NCBI RefSeq assembly: GCF_014654365.1
Contig: NZ_BNAY01000006.1
Coordinates: 480,979-544,978 of the forward strand
Source of the DNA: Amycolatopsis oliviviridis
GTDB lineage: Bacteria; Actinomycetota; Actinomycetes; Mycobacteriales; Pseudonocardiaceae
Direction of reading: 5' to 3'
DNA: 64,000 nt
Shown here piece by piece: positions 52,428 to 60,429 of this stretch; position 1 is the stretch's first letter, and every line of letters begins with the position of its first letter. The notes beneath the pieces are model-generated. The model saw nothing but the letters and a program-made list of their open reading frames with translations, did no database searches and was not told the DNA's origin. A program made the translations under genes and the position numbers.

Positions 52428-53624
52428 TCAGCGGACGGCGGCCGCGTAGGCCGCGAGCAGGGCTTTCTGAGAGTTCTCCCAGGAGAGCGGACCGGCGACG
52501 CGCTCCCGGCCCAGCTCGCCCATCCTCGCCCGTTCCTCCGGTGAGTCGAGCAGATGCGCGATCAGCTTCGCGAACTCCGGCTCGTCGTTCGCCGGCGCGT
52601 ACAGCGCGGCCTCCCCGGCCGAGACCCGGGCTTCCCGCAGTTCGAAGGAGACGATCGGACGGCTCATCGCCATGTACTCCATGATCTTGTTCATGGTCGA
52701 CACGTCGTTGAGCGGGTTCAGGGGATCCGGCGACAGGCAGACGTCGGCCGAGGACAGGTAGCGCAGCAGGTCCTCGTCGGAGATGCGGCCGGTGAACTCG
52801 ACCTGGTCGTCGAGCTTCAGTTCCTTGGACAACGCCACCATGGCGTCGAAGGCGTCACCGGAGCCGATGAACACGGCGTGCCAGTCGGTGCGGCCGACTT
52901 CGTCACGCAGCGAAGCGAGCGCGCGCAGGGCGTAGTCGACGCCGTCCTGCGGGCCCATCACGCCGAGGTACGCCAGAAGATGCGGCTTGCCCTTCTTCAG
53001 CTCGGGCTCGGCCGGGACCATGTGGAACCGCTCGACCACGGGCGCGCTGCGCACGACGAAGACGTCGTCCGGCGCTTTGCCGCCGCGCTTCACGGCGACG
53101 TCCTTGTAACTCTCGTTGGTCGCGATGACGACGTCGGCCGTCTTGTACGTGCGTCTCTCCAGCGCGCAGACCGCGCGGTAGAGCAGGTCCTCGCCGCGGT
53201 CGAAGCGCGAAAGGTACAGCTCGGGGCAGAGGTCGTGCTGGTCGAAGATGAACTTCGCGCCCTGGCGCTTGAGGTACAGCGCGACGAGGAACAGCATGTC
53301 CGGCGGGTTGCAGGCGTGCACGACGTCGATCTTCCCGCCGCGGCCGACCTTGCGGGCGAGCCGGAGCGTGTGCCACAGCGCCGAGCCGTACTCCTGGACG
53401 TAGCCCGCCGGACCACCGGTGGCGGCCTTCAGCGGGTACCGCAGGATGTGGACGCCGTCGATGGTGACTTCGGCCTCGGTGTCCCGTTTCGTCCCTTGTG
53501 GACAGATGACGTGGACTTCCCAGCCGGCGTCGCGAAGTGTCTGGCACTCCTGCCAGACACGGCGATCGAAGGGGACGGAAAGGTTCTCGACGAGGATGAG
53601 AGCTTTACCAGGCAAGACCGACAT
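52428..53624 (-). CDS. Glycosyltransferase family 4
   Basis: 398 residues. The start LILVENLSVPFDRRVWQECQ is the signature of a GT4 subgroup in exopolysaccharide loci (WbuB/WcaI-like); FIFDQHDLCPELYLS, LAYLGVMGPQDGVDYALRAL and the donor region DVSTMNKIMEYMAMSRPIV follow. It transfers a sugar early in repeat-unit assembly. It overlaps the end of the dehydrogenase gene by 20 bp, so translation is coupled. Confidence 0.88.
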   Translation of the reverse strand: MSVLPGKALILVENLSVPFDRRVWQECQTLRDAGWEVHVICPQGTKRDTEAEVTIDGVHILRYPLKAATGGPAGYVQEYGSALWHTLRLARKVGRGGKIDVVHACNPPDMLFLVALYLKRQGAKFIFDQHDLCPELYLSRFDRGEDLLYRAVCALERRTYKTADVVIATNESYKDVAVKRGGKAPDDVFVVRSAPVVERFHMVPAEPELKKGKPHLLAYLGVMGPQDGVDYALRALASLRDEVGRTDWHAVFIGSGDAFDAMVALSKELKLDDQVEFTGRISDEDLLRYLSSADVCLSPDPLNPLNDVSTMNKIMEYMAMSRPIVSFELREARVSAGEAALYAPANDEPEFAKLIAHLLDSPEERARMGELGRERVAGPLSWENSQKALLAAYAAAVR

Positions 53625-54921
53625 ATCCCTCTTCAGTCCGGCGCCGGGCGGCGTCGGGTACGCGGACGAGATCGATGATGGTGTGGCCGCCGCCGGCCGG
53701 GAGCGCCGCGAGGACCTCCGGATCGGCCGTGCCGACGAGGCAGACCTCGGCGTGGTCGACGACCTCTTCGATGGAGCCGGCCAGCAGCTGGCCGAGATGC
53801 GGCAACCTGCCCTCGATGTACTCGCGGTTCGCGCCCATCAGCCGGGAGAGGCTGACGTTGGCGTCGTAGATGCGGAGGTCGTAACCCTTGCCGAGCAGGC
53901 GCTCGGCGAGCTCGACGAGCGGGCTCTCGCGGAGGTCGTCGGTGCCGGGTTTGAAGGACAGGCCGAACAGGCCGATCTTGCGCTTTCCGGTGTTGGCGAC
54001 CAGATCGAAGGCACGCTGGAGGTGTTCGTCGTTGGAGGGCAGCACGTGCGAAAGGATCGGGACGGCGACGTCCGCGCGGTGCGCGGCGTAGACCAGGCCG
54101 CGCAGATCCTTGGGGAGGCACGAGCCGCCGAAAGCGAACCCGGGGCGGAGGTAGGCGGGGCTGATGTTGAGCTTGCGGTCGGCGAGGAAGACGTCGATCA
54201 CCTGGTGCGAGTCGAGCCCCAGGGCACGGCAGATGGCGCCGAGCTCGTTCGCGAAGCCGATCTTGAGCCCGTGGAAGGAGTTGTCGGCGTACTTCGTCAT
54301 CTCGGCGACCGGGATCGCGACGCGGAAGACCTCGCCGGGAAGCCCTTCGTAAAGCGCCGCGACGACGTCACCGCTGGCCGGGTCGAGCTCGCCGATGACG
54401 GTCTTGGGCGGGTCGAAGAAGTCCTTGACGCTGCTCCCCTCGCGCAGGAACTCGGGGTTCACCGCGACGCCGAAGTCGACGCCGGCGGTGCGGCCGGACG
54501 ACTTCTCGAGGATGGGGACGAGCAGGTCCAGGCAGGTGCCGGGGAGCATCGTGCTGCGGAAGACGACGGTGTGCCGCTCGGTCTTGTCCCTGAGCGCCTC
54601 GCCGATCTCCTCGGCGACACGTTCCAGGAACGCCGTCGACAGGCTGCCGTTCGGCGCCGACGGGGTACCGACACAGATCAGGGAGACTTCGCTGTCCGCG
54701 ATCGCCTGTCTGACGTCGGTCGTCGCTCTCAGCTTGCCCTGGGCGACCACTTCCGCGGTCAATTCCCCGATGCGCTCCTCGACCACCGGCGCCTTGCCGC
54801 CGGAAATGAGGTCGATCTTCACCGGGTTCACGTCCACCCCGACGACCTCGTGCCCCTGCCCGGCAAGGCACGCAGCCGACACGCAACCGACGTAACCGAG
54901 CCCGAAGACACTGATCTTCAT
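53605..54921 (-). CDS. GDP-mannose/UDP-glucose 6-dehydrogenase, AlgD-like
   Basis: 438 residues. MKISVFGLGYVGCVSAACLA is the NAD site; the catalytic Cys268 is in FGGSCLPKDL. The segments FFDPPKTVIGELD, LNISPAYLRPGFAFGGSCLP and GLSFKPGTDDLRESPLVELAE are very like those of AlgD, the GDP-mannose 6-dehydrogenase of alginate synthesis, more so than Ugd, as I recall them. It would supply GDP-mannuronic acid for the polymer. It is the first gene of the leftward operon. Confidence 0.87.
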   Translation of the reverse strand: MKISVFGLGYVGCVSAACLAGQGHEVVGVDVNPVKIDLISGGKAPVVEERIGELTAEVVAQGKLRATTDVRQAIADSEVSLICVGTPSAPNGSLSTAFLERVAEEIGEALRDKTERHTVVFRSTMLPGTCLDLLVPILEKSSGRTAGVDFGVAVNPEFLREGSSVKDFFDPPKTVIGELDPASGDVVAALYEGLPGEVFRVAIPVAEMTKYADNSFHGLKIGFANELGAICRALGLDSHQVIDVFLADRKLNISPAYLRPGFAFGGSCLPKDLRGLVYAAHRADVAVPILSHVLPSNDEHLQRAFDLVANTGKRKIGLFGLSFKPGTDDLRESPLVELAERLLGKGYDLRIYDANVSLSRLMGANREYIEGRLPHLGQLLAGSIEEVVDHAEVCLVGTADPEVLAALPAGGGHTIIDLVRVPDAARRRTEEGYVGLAW

Positions 54922-55111
54922 GACGAATTCCTCCAGCCGCTCTCCGCTGCCCGTTGGTCGGCGGACGGACCGGGTTCGTTACCGGTGTCCGTCGTTCGCC
55001 TTCTTTTGGCGGAATGCCTGCGCGGCAAGGGAATTACCCATCGCTCGAAGGACGCGAAACGCTACAGGGGACGCGTAACGATCTCGTGAGTTTCCAGGCG
55101 GCGGCTAGGGG
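54922..55111. other. Intergenic region upstream of the leftward polysaccharide operon
   Basis: No gene is seen in these 190 bases. The region should hold the promoter for the 16-kb leftward operon on the minus strand, but I could not identify clear -35/-10 hexamers or an operator. Together with the palindrome and DnaA boxes to its right it fills the 350-bp gap before the AbiEi/DUF559-like gene. Confidence 0.5.
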
Positions 55112-55181
55112 TGGGTCGGGGTGGTCGTGAGTGGTAAGTGTCGTTAGAACGTCACTTACCACTCACGACCACCCCGGCCCA
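55112..55181. repeat. 70-bp palindrome, left copy
   Basis: Arms 55112-55145 and 55148-55181 pair over 34 bp with two mismatches around a 2-nt centre. The sequence is nearly identical to the perfect palindrome at 56320-56389 (core GGTGGTCGTGAGTGGTAAGT). The two copies bracket the gene at 55273-56289. Confidence 0.92.
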
Positions 55182-55182
55182 G

Positions 55183-55222
55183 TTATCCACAGCCACCCTC
55201 CCCGCTCACGCTGTTATCCACA
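55183..55222 (+). promoter_or_regulatory. Two perfect DnaA boxes upstream of the AbiEi/DUF559-like gene
   Basis: TTATCCACA occurs at 55183-55191 and again at 55214-55222, in the same orientation 31 bp apart (about three helical turns), both within the longer match GTTATCCACAG. They lie 50-90 bp ahead of the GTG start at 55273, in the likely promoter. This is the consensus DnaA box, so regulation by DnaA is possible; binding is inferred. Confidence 0.7.
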
Positions 55223-55272
55223 GATCCGCTCCGCGGCCTCCACACCCTCCATTCAGCGGCGATCGTCGAAGG

Positions 55273-56289
55273 GTGCCCATACACAAACGCTGGTCCGAGG
55301 AGTCGATCCCGGCCGAACAACGCCCGAGCTGGCCAGTCCTCCTGGAGGAGCAACACGGAATCGTCTCGCGGCGGCAATTGCACGCGTACGGCCACACCAT
55401 GTCGGACATCAGGGCGAATCTCGCGGGCGGGCGCTGGCAGCGGGTTCTCCCGCGCGTTTACTCGACGTTCACCGGCGAGTTGTCCCGCTCGGCGAAGATC
55501 CACGCCGCCTTGCTCTACGGGAGCGGTTACGCCGTCTTGAGCCATCGCACGGCCGCGGAAGAATGGAAAATTCTCCCGATCGTCAAAGGACCTGTCGAAA
55601 TCACAGTCCCCTACACCTTCTCGGCGATCTCGCAGACCCCGGTGGTCATAGTGCACAGATCGCGCGCACTACCCCATATCGCCGCCGGAACGAATCCACC
55701 ACGGACCAGGATCACCGACACGATCCTCGACCTTGCCACCGCTCAGCGGACACCGCAGCAGGCGACGAACGTCATCGTCGACCTCCTCGGCCGGACAAGG
55801 ATCTCCGTGGCCACCATGCAGGCGTGTGTGCTCGTCCGGCCGCCGTTCCGCTATCGGCCCGCCATCCGATACGGCCTCGCGCTCGTCGGCGGCGGACTGA
55901 TGTCGGTGCTCGAAGTGGAGTACAAGGAGAAGGTCGAAGACGAGCACGGACTACCCCGCGGAAATCGGCAAACCCCCATCGAAGTGGACGGCAAAACGCT
56001 TTGGGAGGACGTCACCTACGACTCGCACGGGGCAGCGGTGACCGTCCGGCTCGACGGCCGCGCGACCCACGCCATGCCCGGCATCGCTTTCCGGGATCGC
56101 CGCCGCGACAACGCGGCCGAACTGGCAGGACGAGCGCGGCTCGTCTACGGCTGGCAGGACGTCCGGGACTCACCGTGCGAAGTGGCAGCCGAGGTTCGCA
56201 CCATCCTGGTCCGCGAGGGATGGGACCCGGCGGGCGCGCGAGCAGCGACCTGCCCACGATGCCGGAAGCGAGACCGGCGCGCGGCGTAG
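55273..56289 (+). CDS. AbiEi-type HTH plus DUF559-like protein, changed active site
   Basis: 338 residues from a GTG at 55273; the longer frame to 55138 would start inside the palindrome. The N terminus (WPVLLEEQHGIVSRRQLHAY, then GRWQRVLPRVYSTF) is the AbiEi-type winged helix. The end (VTVRLDGRATH, RDRRRDNAAELAGRARLVYG, WQDVRDSPCEVAAEV) is the DUF559/Vsr-like nuclease fold, but the usual Glu of VELDG is Arg here, so cutting activity is doubtful. A CPRCRK pair closes the protein. It is related in architecture to the gene at 37628 and is bracketed by two 70-bp palindromes. Confidence 0.75.
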   Translation: MPIHKRWSEESIPAEQRPSWPVLLEEQHGIVSRRQLHAYGHTMSDIRANLAGGRWQRVLPRVYSTFTGELSRSAKIHAALLYGSGYAVLSHRTAAEEWKILPIVKGPVEITVPYTFSAISQTPVVIVHRSRALPHIAAGTNPPRTRITDTILDLATAQRTPQQATNVIVDLLGRTRISVATMQACVLVRPPFRYRPAIRYGLALVGGGLMSVLEVEYKEKVEDEHGLPRGNRQTPIEVDGKTLWEDVTYDSHGAAVTVRLDGRATHAMPGIAFRDRRRDNAAELAGRARLVYGWQDVRDSPCEVAAEVRTILVREGWDPAGARAATCPRCRKRDRRAA

Positions 56290-56319
56290 GAGCTGAGCGG
56301 GGAGGGCGGCGGTACCCAA

Positions 56320-56389
56320 TGGGTCGGGGTGGTCGTGAGTGGTAAGTGACGTTAGAACGTCACTTACCACTCACGACCACCCCGACCCA
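56320..56389. repeat. 70-bp perfect palindrome, right copy
   Basis: Arms 56320-56353 and 56356-56389 are perfect reverse complements with a 2-nt centre (AG). It repeats the 55112-55181 element, which differs at only a few positions. It lies 30 bp after the AbiEi/DUF559-like gene's stop. Length and perfection argue against a simple terminator. Confidence 0.93.
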
Positions 56390-56502
56390 CGCCCACCGCC
56401 GTCCCCCCTCGGCCCTCTCCCGCTCCCCAACTCGCTCGCCAAGCGGACCTCCAGGCTCTAAATTCACGTTCGTCAACGGCGAGATGACTTGGGGGAACAT
56501 CG

Positions 56503-57855
56503 ATGCGAAGAACCCTGCTTAAAAGATCGATCCGCAACCTCGGCGCGCTGACAGCGGCCCTCACACTGGCCGGACTGGCCACCGCCGCTCCCGCGTACGC
56601 CGCGACCGGACCCGATCTACGGGTGACGGCGACGGTCCCGCAGGGGCGCTGGCTGCCGAACGACGAGATCCCCATCGACGTGACCATCACCAACGTCGGC
56701 GACGTCAAGGCGGAGGGGGTGAAGGGTCAGATCTGGAGGTTCTCCGGCCCGTATTTCACCGTCTGGCCGAACGCCTGGGGGGATCTCTACGACCGGGGAA
56801 CCGGGGCCTCATTCGCTCCAGGGGAAACCCGGACCTATCGGGTGCACGGGTCTGTGGGCACGCTCGACCAAGGCGACCCCGTGTTCCGTGTCCGGGTGAT
56901 CGGCACAGCCGACGCCGACGAGTCGGACAACGACCCCGAGGTCACGGTGGGTCTGGTGCCCGCGGGTACCACCGACCGTGTCGCGGGGCATCTCTACGGC
57001 GACGCCGATCACGACGGAAACCCTTCTCCCGGTGAAGACCTCGCCGGAGTGGAGATCCACTTGCGCAGCGGGGGCCCTGGAGTGATCGAGCGGGTCACGA
57101 CCACCGACGCCGGCGGCCGGTTCACCTTCGACGCGGTCCCCGTCGACCGCTACTACTCCGTGAACTTCGACAGCTTCCCCGCCGGTTGGGTGAACCCGAG
57201 TTTCGGGCCCCTTCGGGTCGACGGAGCCGGGCAGAACACCGCGCTCGAAATCCGGGCCGGTCGACCGTTGACCGACTCGCTTCAGACGAGCGCACGCCTC
57301 GACAAGGCGAGCTACGCGATCGGCGAGACCGCTACCGGAACGGTCACCATCACCAACGTCAGCGACCGTCGGCTCACGAACCTTTGGGCAGGCTGCGATC
57401 CCGTCGGCAACGGCACCCATCTCGTGATACCACCAGGACAGTGGGGTGACTTCGAGTCGGCGAAGCAGGCAGGAGTGCTGGCCCCGGGCCAACGGGTGGA
57501 ACTCAAGGTGTCAGGCAAGGTCACGGACAAGTCGAGCTACACGGGCCTGGCCCATCTCACCTGCTACCTCGCGGCGGGGAACGACACCTCCGGCCCGGTC
57601 GCGGCGGCCACGGGCAAGGTGCCCGGCAAGCGTGTGGACGACCGCGGGCAGGTCTGGACGGACAAGAACGGGAACGGCCGGGTGGACACCGGAGAAGGTG
57701 TCCCGAACACGACGGTCACCCTCGTCACGGAGGACAACAGGCTGGTGTCCTGGGCCCGGACCGACGCCAACGGTTTCGCGACCTTCCCCCAGGCCGGTGT
57801 CGGTGCTTACCGGCTGCGAGTCGCTGGACCATGGCAGACCATCGGCGACACGTGA
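56503..57855 (+). CDS. Secreted CARDB/SdrD_B-like surface protein with early stop
   Basis: 450 residues with a Sec signal peptide ending APAYA (about 33). A CARDB-like domain (DLRVTATVPQGRWLPNDEIPI) is followed by an SdrD_B-like domain (YGDADHDGNPSPGEDLAGVEI), a second CARDB-like repeat and a last SdrD_B-like unit (VWTDKNGNGRVDTGEGVPNT). The last domain is cut by TGA at 57853-57855, but the same frame runs on for 20 more sensible codons (NYVVAPPYRLGDWSQQ) to a TGA at 57916-57918. So the gene may carry a nonsense change of a former Trp codon, or read-through may occur. Confidence 0.75.
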   Translation: MRRTLLKRSIRNLGALTAALTLAGLATAAPAYAATGPDLRVTATVPQGRWLPNDEIPIDVTITNVGDVKAEGVKGQIWRFSGPYFTVWPNAWGDLYDRGTGASFAPGETRTYRVHGSVGTLDQGDPVFRVRVIGTADADESDNDPEVTVGLVPAGTTDRVAGHLYGDADHDGNPSPGEDLAGVEIHLRSGGPGVIERVTTTDAGGRFTFDAVPVDRYYSVNFDSFPAGWVNPSFGPLRVDGAGQNTALEIRAGRPLTDSLQTSARLDKASYAIGETATGTVTITNVSDRRLTNLWAGCDPVGNGTHLVIPPGQWGDFESAKQAGVLAPGQRVELKVSGKVTDKSSYTGLAHLTCYLAAGNDTSGPVAAATGKVPGKRVDDRGQVWTDKNGNGRVDTGEGVPNTTVTLVTEDNRLVSWARTDANGFATFPQAGVGAYRLRVAGPWQTIGDT

Positions 57856-57924
57856 AACTACGTCGTCGCACCGCCCTATCGTCTCGGCGATTGGTCTCAA
57901 CAGGTGACACCGCGCTGAACAGCG

Positions 57925-57959
57925 AACGGCCCCGGAGCGGGTTCCGCTCCGGGGCCGTT
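57925..57959. terminator. Bidirectional terminator hairpin
   Basis: A perfect 16-bp stem (AACGGCCCCGGAGCGG and its complement) with a GTT loop lies between two convergent genes, 18 bp before the end of the chitosanase gene. Typical of actinomycete terminators lacking a U-run. Confidence 0.85.
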
Positions 57960-57977
57960 GCCGTACGACGACTTCCC

Positions 57978-58643
57978 TCAGCCGACCCACTTCGCGGCTA
58001 AGCCCTCCCCGACGGAGGTCGCCTTCCCGTGGTCCTCGGTCGGCGACACCTTCGAGTTCTTGAAGCAGATGTAGGTGACGCCCGAGTCGACGCCGCCGTT
58101 CTTCGGGTCCGGGTTGATGCCCAGTGACTTCGCGGTCGCGTAGGACGCCTCGCCGATGATGTCCTTCGGGCCGGTGTCGCCGATGACGGTGTAGAGCACC
58201 TTGTTGTTGTAGATCACCGCGCACGAACCGGCGCCCTTGAGGCCGGCCTTCTCGAAGTTCCACGTGCTGCTGATGCTCGGCACGACGATGTAGGGCGTCT
58301 GGTCGGCGATCAGCGCCTTGCCGTCGGAGCGCGGGTACGCGGTGCCGTCCTGGAACCACGGGTCGGTGTTCTTGTTGCACCGCGGGGTCGGCTGCCCGTC
58401 GCAGTCGACGTCCATGTCTGCCTTCCAGAACACGGCGCTTCCCGCGTCGCAGACCGCGATGGTCCGGCCGGTTTCCTCGTCGGTCTTGTACTTGCCGTTC
58501 GAGATCTGGTTGCAGCCGGTGGTCTTCGCCAGCAGCTGCTGCGCGGTCGGACCCGCCTGTACCGAAGGGGCAGCCGAGGCCATCGCCGCGGGGGCCAGTC
58601 CTGCGGCCACCACCATCGCCGAGAACAGGAGTAATTTCCGCAT
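57978..58643 (-). CDS. Secreted GH75 chitosanase
   Basis: 221 residues from the ATG at 58643, eight bases after AAGGGG (a GTG at 58652 is also in frame). The signal peptide ends ASAAP (about 25). CNQISNGKYK, AVFWKADMDVDCDG and VIGDTGPKDIIGEASYATAK match GH75 chitosanases, including the conserved acidic residues in DMDVDCDG and the Glu of GEASY. It hydrolyses chitosan outside the cell. The polysaccharide deacetylase gene 118 bp upstream in the same direction could generate or process related substrates. Confidence 0.9.
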   Translation of the reverse strand: MRKLLLFSAMVVAAGLAPAAMASAAPSVQAGPTAQQLLAKTTGCNQISNGKYKTDEETGRTIAVCDAGSAVFWKADMDVDCDGQPTPRCNKNTDPWFQDGTAYPRSDGKALIADQTPYIVVPSISSTWNFEKAGLKGAGSCAVIYNNKVLYTVIGDTGPKDIIGEASYATAKSLGINPDPKNGGVDSGVTYICFKNSKVSPTEDHGKATSVGEGLAAKWVG

Positions 58644-58761
58644 ACCGTGCACCCCTTAGTTAATAAGGCTTCTTTACCGAAGGGTGCTCAGGATGCCGTC
58701 GCGCCGGGGTCGACTCAAGGGCCGACAGGGGGTTGTTTTCCCACCACACAACGAAAACCGG

Positions 58762-59418
58762 TCAAAAGCGGGCAAGCCTGGCGACGCGCGCCATCATCCG
58801 TCCCGCTCGGCGGTACAGGCCATCCCGCTCACCGAGCACGCTGTCGATCCACTCCTGATCGACGTCGTGCCGGACCTCGGTCCGCGGCCGCAGCCAGCTG
58901 TCTCGCGACACCGCGCCGCCTTCGGTCGTGTAGACCCGGGTCGCACCGGAACGCCGGAGCTTGCTGAGCACGCGCCGGTCGTAAGCGCCGAACGGCGGCG
59001 CGTACGCGCGTACGGGTTTCCCGCTCAGGTCGGCGAGCAGCTTCGGCGCGACTTCGAGTTCACGCCGGGCGTGCCTGCCGTCGAGGCGCCGCCAGTCGCG
59101 ATGTTCCCAGCCGTGCGAGCCGATCGACATCCCCGCCTCGGTCAAGCGCCGGAGGTCGTCGGCGTCGATGAAACCCCGCTGGCCGATCCGGCCCGCCAGC
59201 GGGAAGAACTCCGCCGTGAGATCGCGCTCCACCAGCCTGGGGAGCGCGATCTCGACGTCGGAGACGTTGCCGTCGTCGAAGGTGAGTCCGACGTCGTCAC
59301 GTCCGGCCACCGTGTCGAGCACACGCTCGAACTGGTCGACCGTCACCCATGTCTCGTTTTCGCCTGGATCGAGCGCGCGCACGGGCTTGCCCACGCCGCC
59401 AATCGCCAGGATCACCAT
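58762..59418 (-). CDS. Polysaccharide deacetylase (NodB/CE4-like)
   Basis: 218 residues from the ATG at 59418, with GAGG upstream; the frame to 59598 adds unlikely residues. The metal/catalytic motif LTFDDGN (Asp48, Asp49) and SHGWEH (His102, His106) are those of NodB-type deacetylases; APPFGAYDRR follows. No signal peptide is evident, so an intracellular or lipid-linked sugar substrate is possible. It lies ahead of the chitosanase on the same strand. Confidence 0.83.
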   Translation of the reverse strand: MVILAIGGVGKPVRALDPGENETWVTVDQFERVLDTVAGRDDVGLTFDDGNVSDVEIALPRLVERDLTAEFFPLAGRIGQRGFIDADDLRRLTEAGMSIGSHGWEHRDWRRLDGRHARRELEVAPKLLADLSGKPVRAYAPPFGAYDRRVLSKLRRSGATRVYTTEGGAVSRDSWLRPRTEVRHDVDQEWIDSVLGERDGLYRRAGRMMARVARLARF

Positions 59419-59509
59419 CCGCGCCTCATTCGGGACCGAGTGTGTTTCCCGATTAATCGAGTTGGCGAATGGAGTAGTTACACAATCCAGCGAAGTGTCC
59501 ACGAACGGA

Positions 59510-60355
59510 TTACTTGCGGATCTCCAGGGTGCAGCACTTCGGGCCGCCGCCGGCCTTCCTGAGCTCGGAAATGTCCACGAAGACGACCTCGTAGCCACGC
59601 TCGGTCAGCCGTGCCGCCAACCCGGTCGCCTCGACCGGCAGGACGACGTTGCGACCGTCGGACACCCCGTTCAGCCCAAAGCACTCCGCGTCGGCCCGGT
59701 CCGCGATTACCGCGTCCGGGAACATCCGCTCCAGCACCTTCCGCGACCCGGCGGAGAAGGCCTCCGGGTAGTAGGCGACCTGCGCGGGCGTGGTGTCGGT
59801 GGCCTCGGCGAGCACGAACAGCGCGGTGTCGAGGTGGTAGTAGCTCGGGTCGATCAGCCGCAGCGACACGACCGGGACACCGAGGACCTCCTGCGCTTCG
59901 GCGTGCGCGGCCGGGTCGGTCCGGAAGCCGGTGCCGGCGAGCAGGATCCTGCCGGTCCAGGCGAAGTCGCCTTCGGCCTCGTTGATCTTCTCGGGCATGG
60001 TGATGTCGCGGTAGCCGTGCTCGACGAACCAGCGGCGGAAGTGCTCGGCCTCGGCGGTGCGCTGCGGGGCGCGGAACCGCGAGCCGAGGACACGGCCGTC
60101 GACGACGGTGCCGGAGTTCGCCGCGAACACCATGTCGGGCAGGCCCGGCTGGGCGTCGATCTCCTCGACGGTGTGGCCGAGGCGTCGATAGGTGTCACGG
60201 AGTTCGGTCCATTGCGCCATCGCGGTGTCGACGCTGACCGGGACCGACGGGTCCATCCAAGGGTTGATGACGTAATCCACCGCGAAGTACCGCGGCGGGC
60301 ACATGAGGTAGCGGCGCGTCGTGGGTACACGGGGCTGCTGCTCCAGTTCCGGCAT
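59510..60355 (-). CDS. Dimethylarginine dimethylaminohydrolase-like amidinotransferase-fold enzyme
   Basis: 281 residues from the ATG at 60355; the extension to 60460 overlaps the divergent promoter and was not used. MCPPRYFAVDYVINPWMD, FAANSGTVVDGRVL, the His in SYYHLDTALFVL and the Cys in GGGPKCCTLEI (Cys274) fit DDAH/arginine-deiminase-type hydrolases. In actinomycetes this enzyme, with an Lrp regulator beside it, is usually linked to arginine or ornithine use. The divergent lrp gene starts 74 bp away, and mutual regulation is likely. Confidence 0.85.
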   Translation of the reverse strand: MPELEQQPRVPTTRRYLMCPPRYFAVDYVINPWMDPSVPVSVDTAMAQWTELRDTYRRLGHTVEEIDAQPGLPDMVFAANSGTVVDGRVLGSRFRAPQRTAEAEHFRRWFVEHGYRDITMPEKINEAEGDFAWTGRILLAGTGFRTDPAAHAEAQEVLGVPVVSLRLIDPSYYHLDTALFVLAEATDTTPAQVAYYPEAFSAGSRKVLERMFPDAVIADRADAECFGLNGVSDGRNVVLPVEATGLAARLTERGYEVVFVDISELRKAGGGPKCCTLEIRK

Positions 60356-60429
60356 ACCCGAAGGGTAAGGCTCACCTAATTCCGCAATCAATCGCTGTTC
60401 GCTGCGCACATACCTGCTAAACATTGCGT

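Noticed and set aside
55183..55222. Chromosomal replication origin
   Set aside because: Only two DnaA boxes are present and no dnaA, dnaN or gyrase genes are near.
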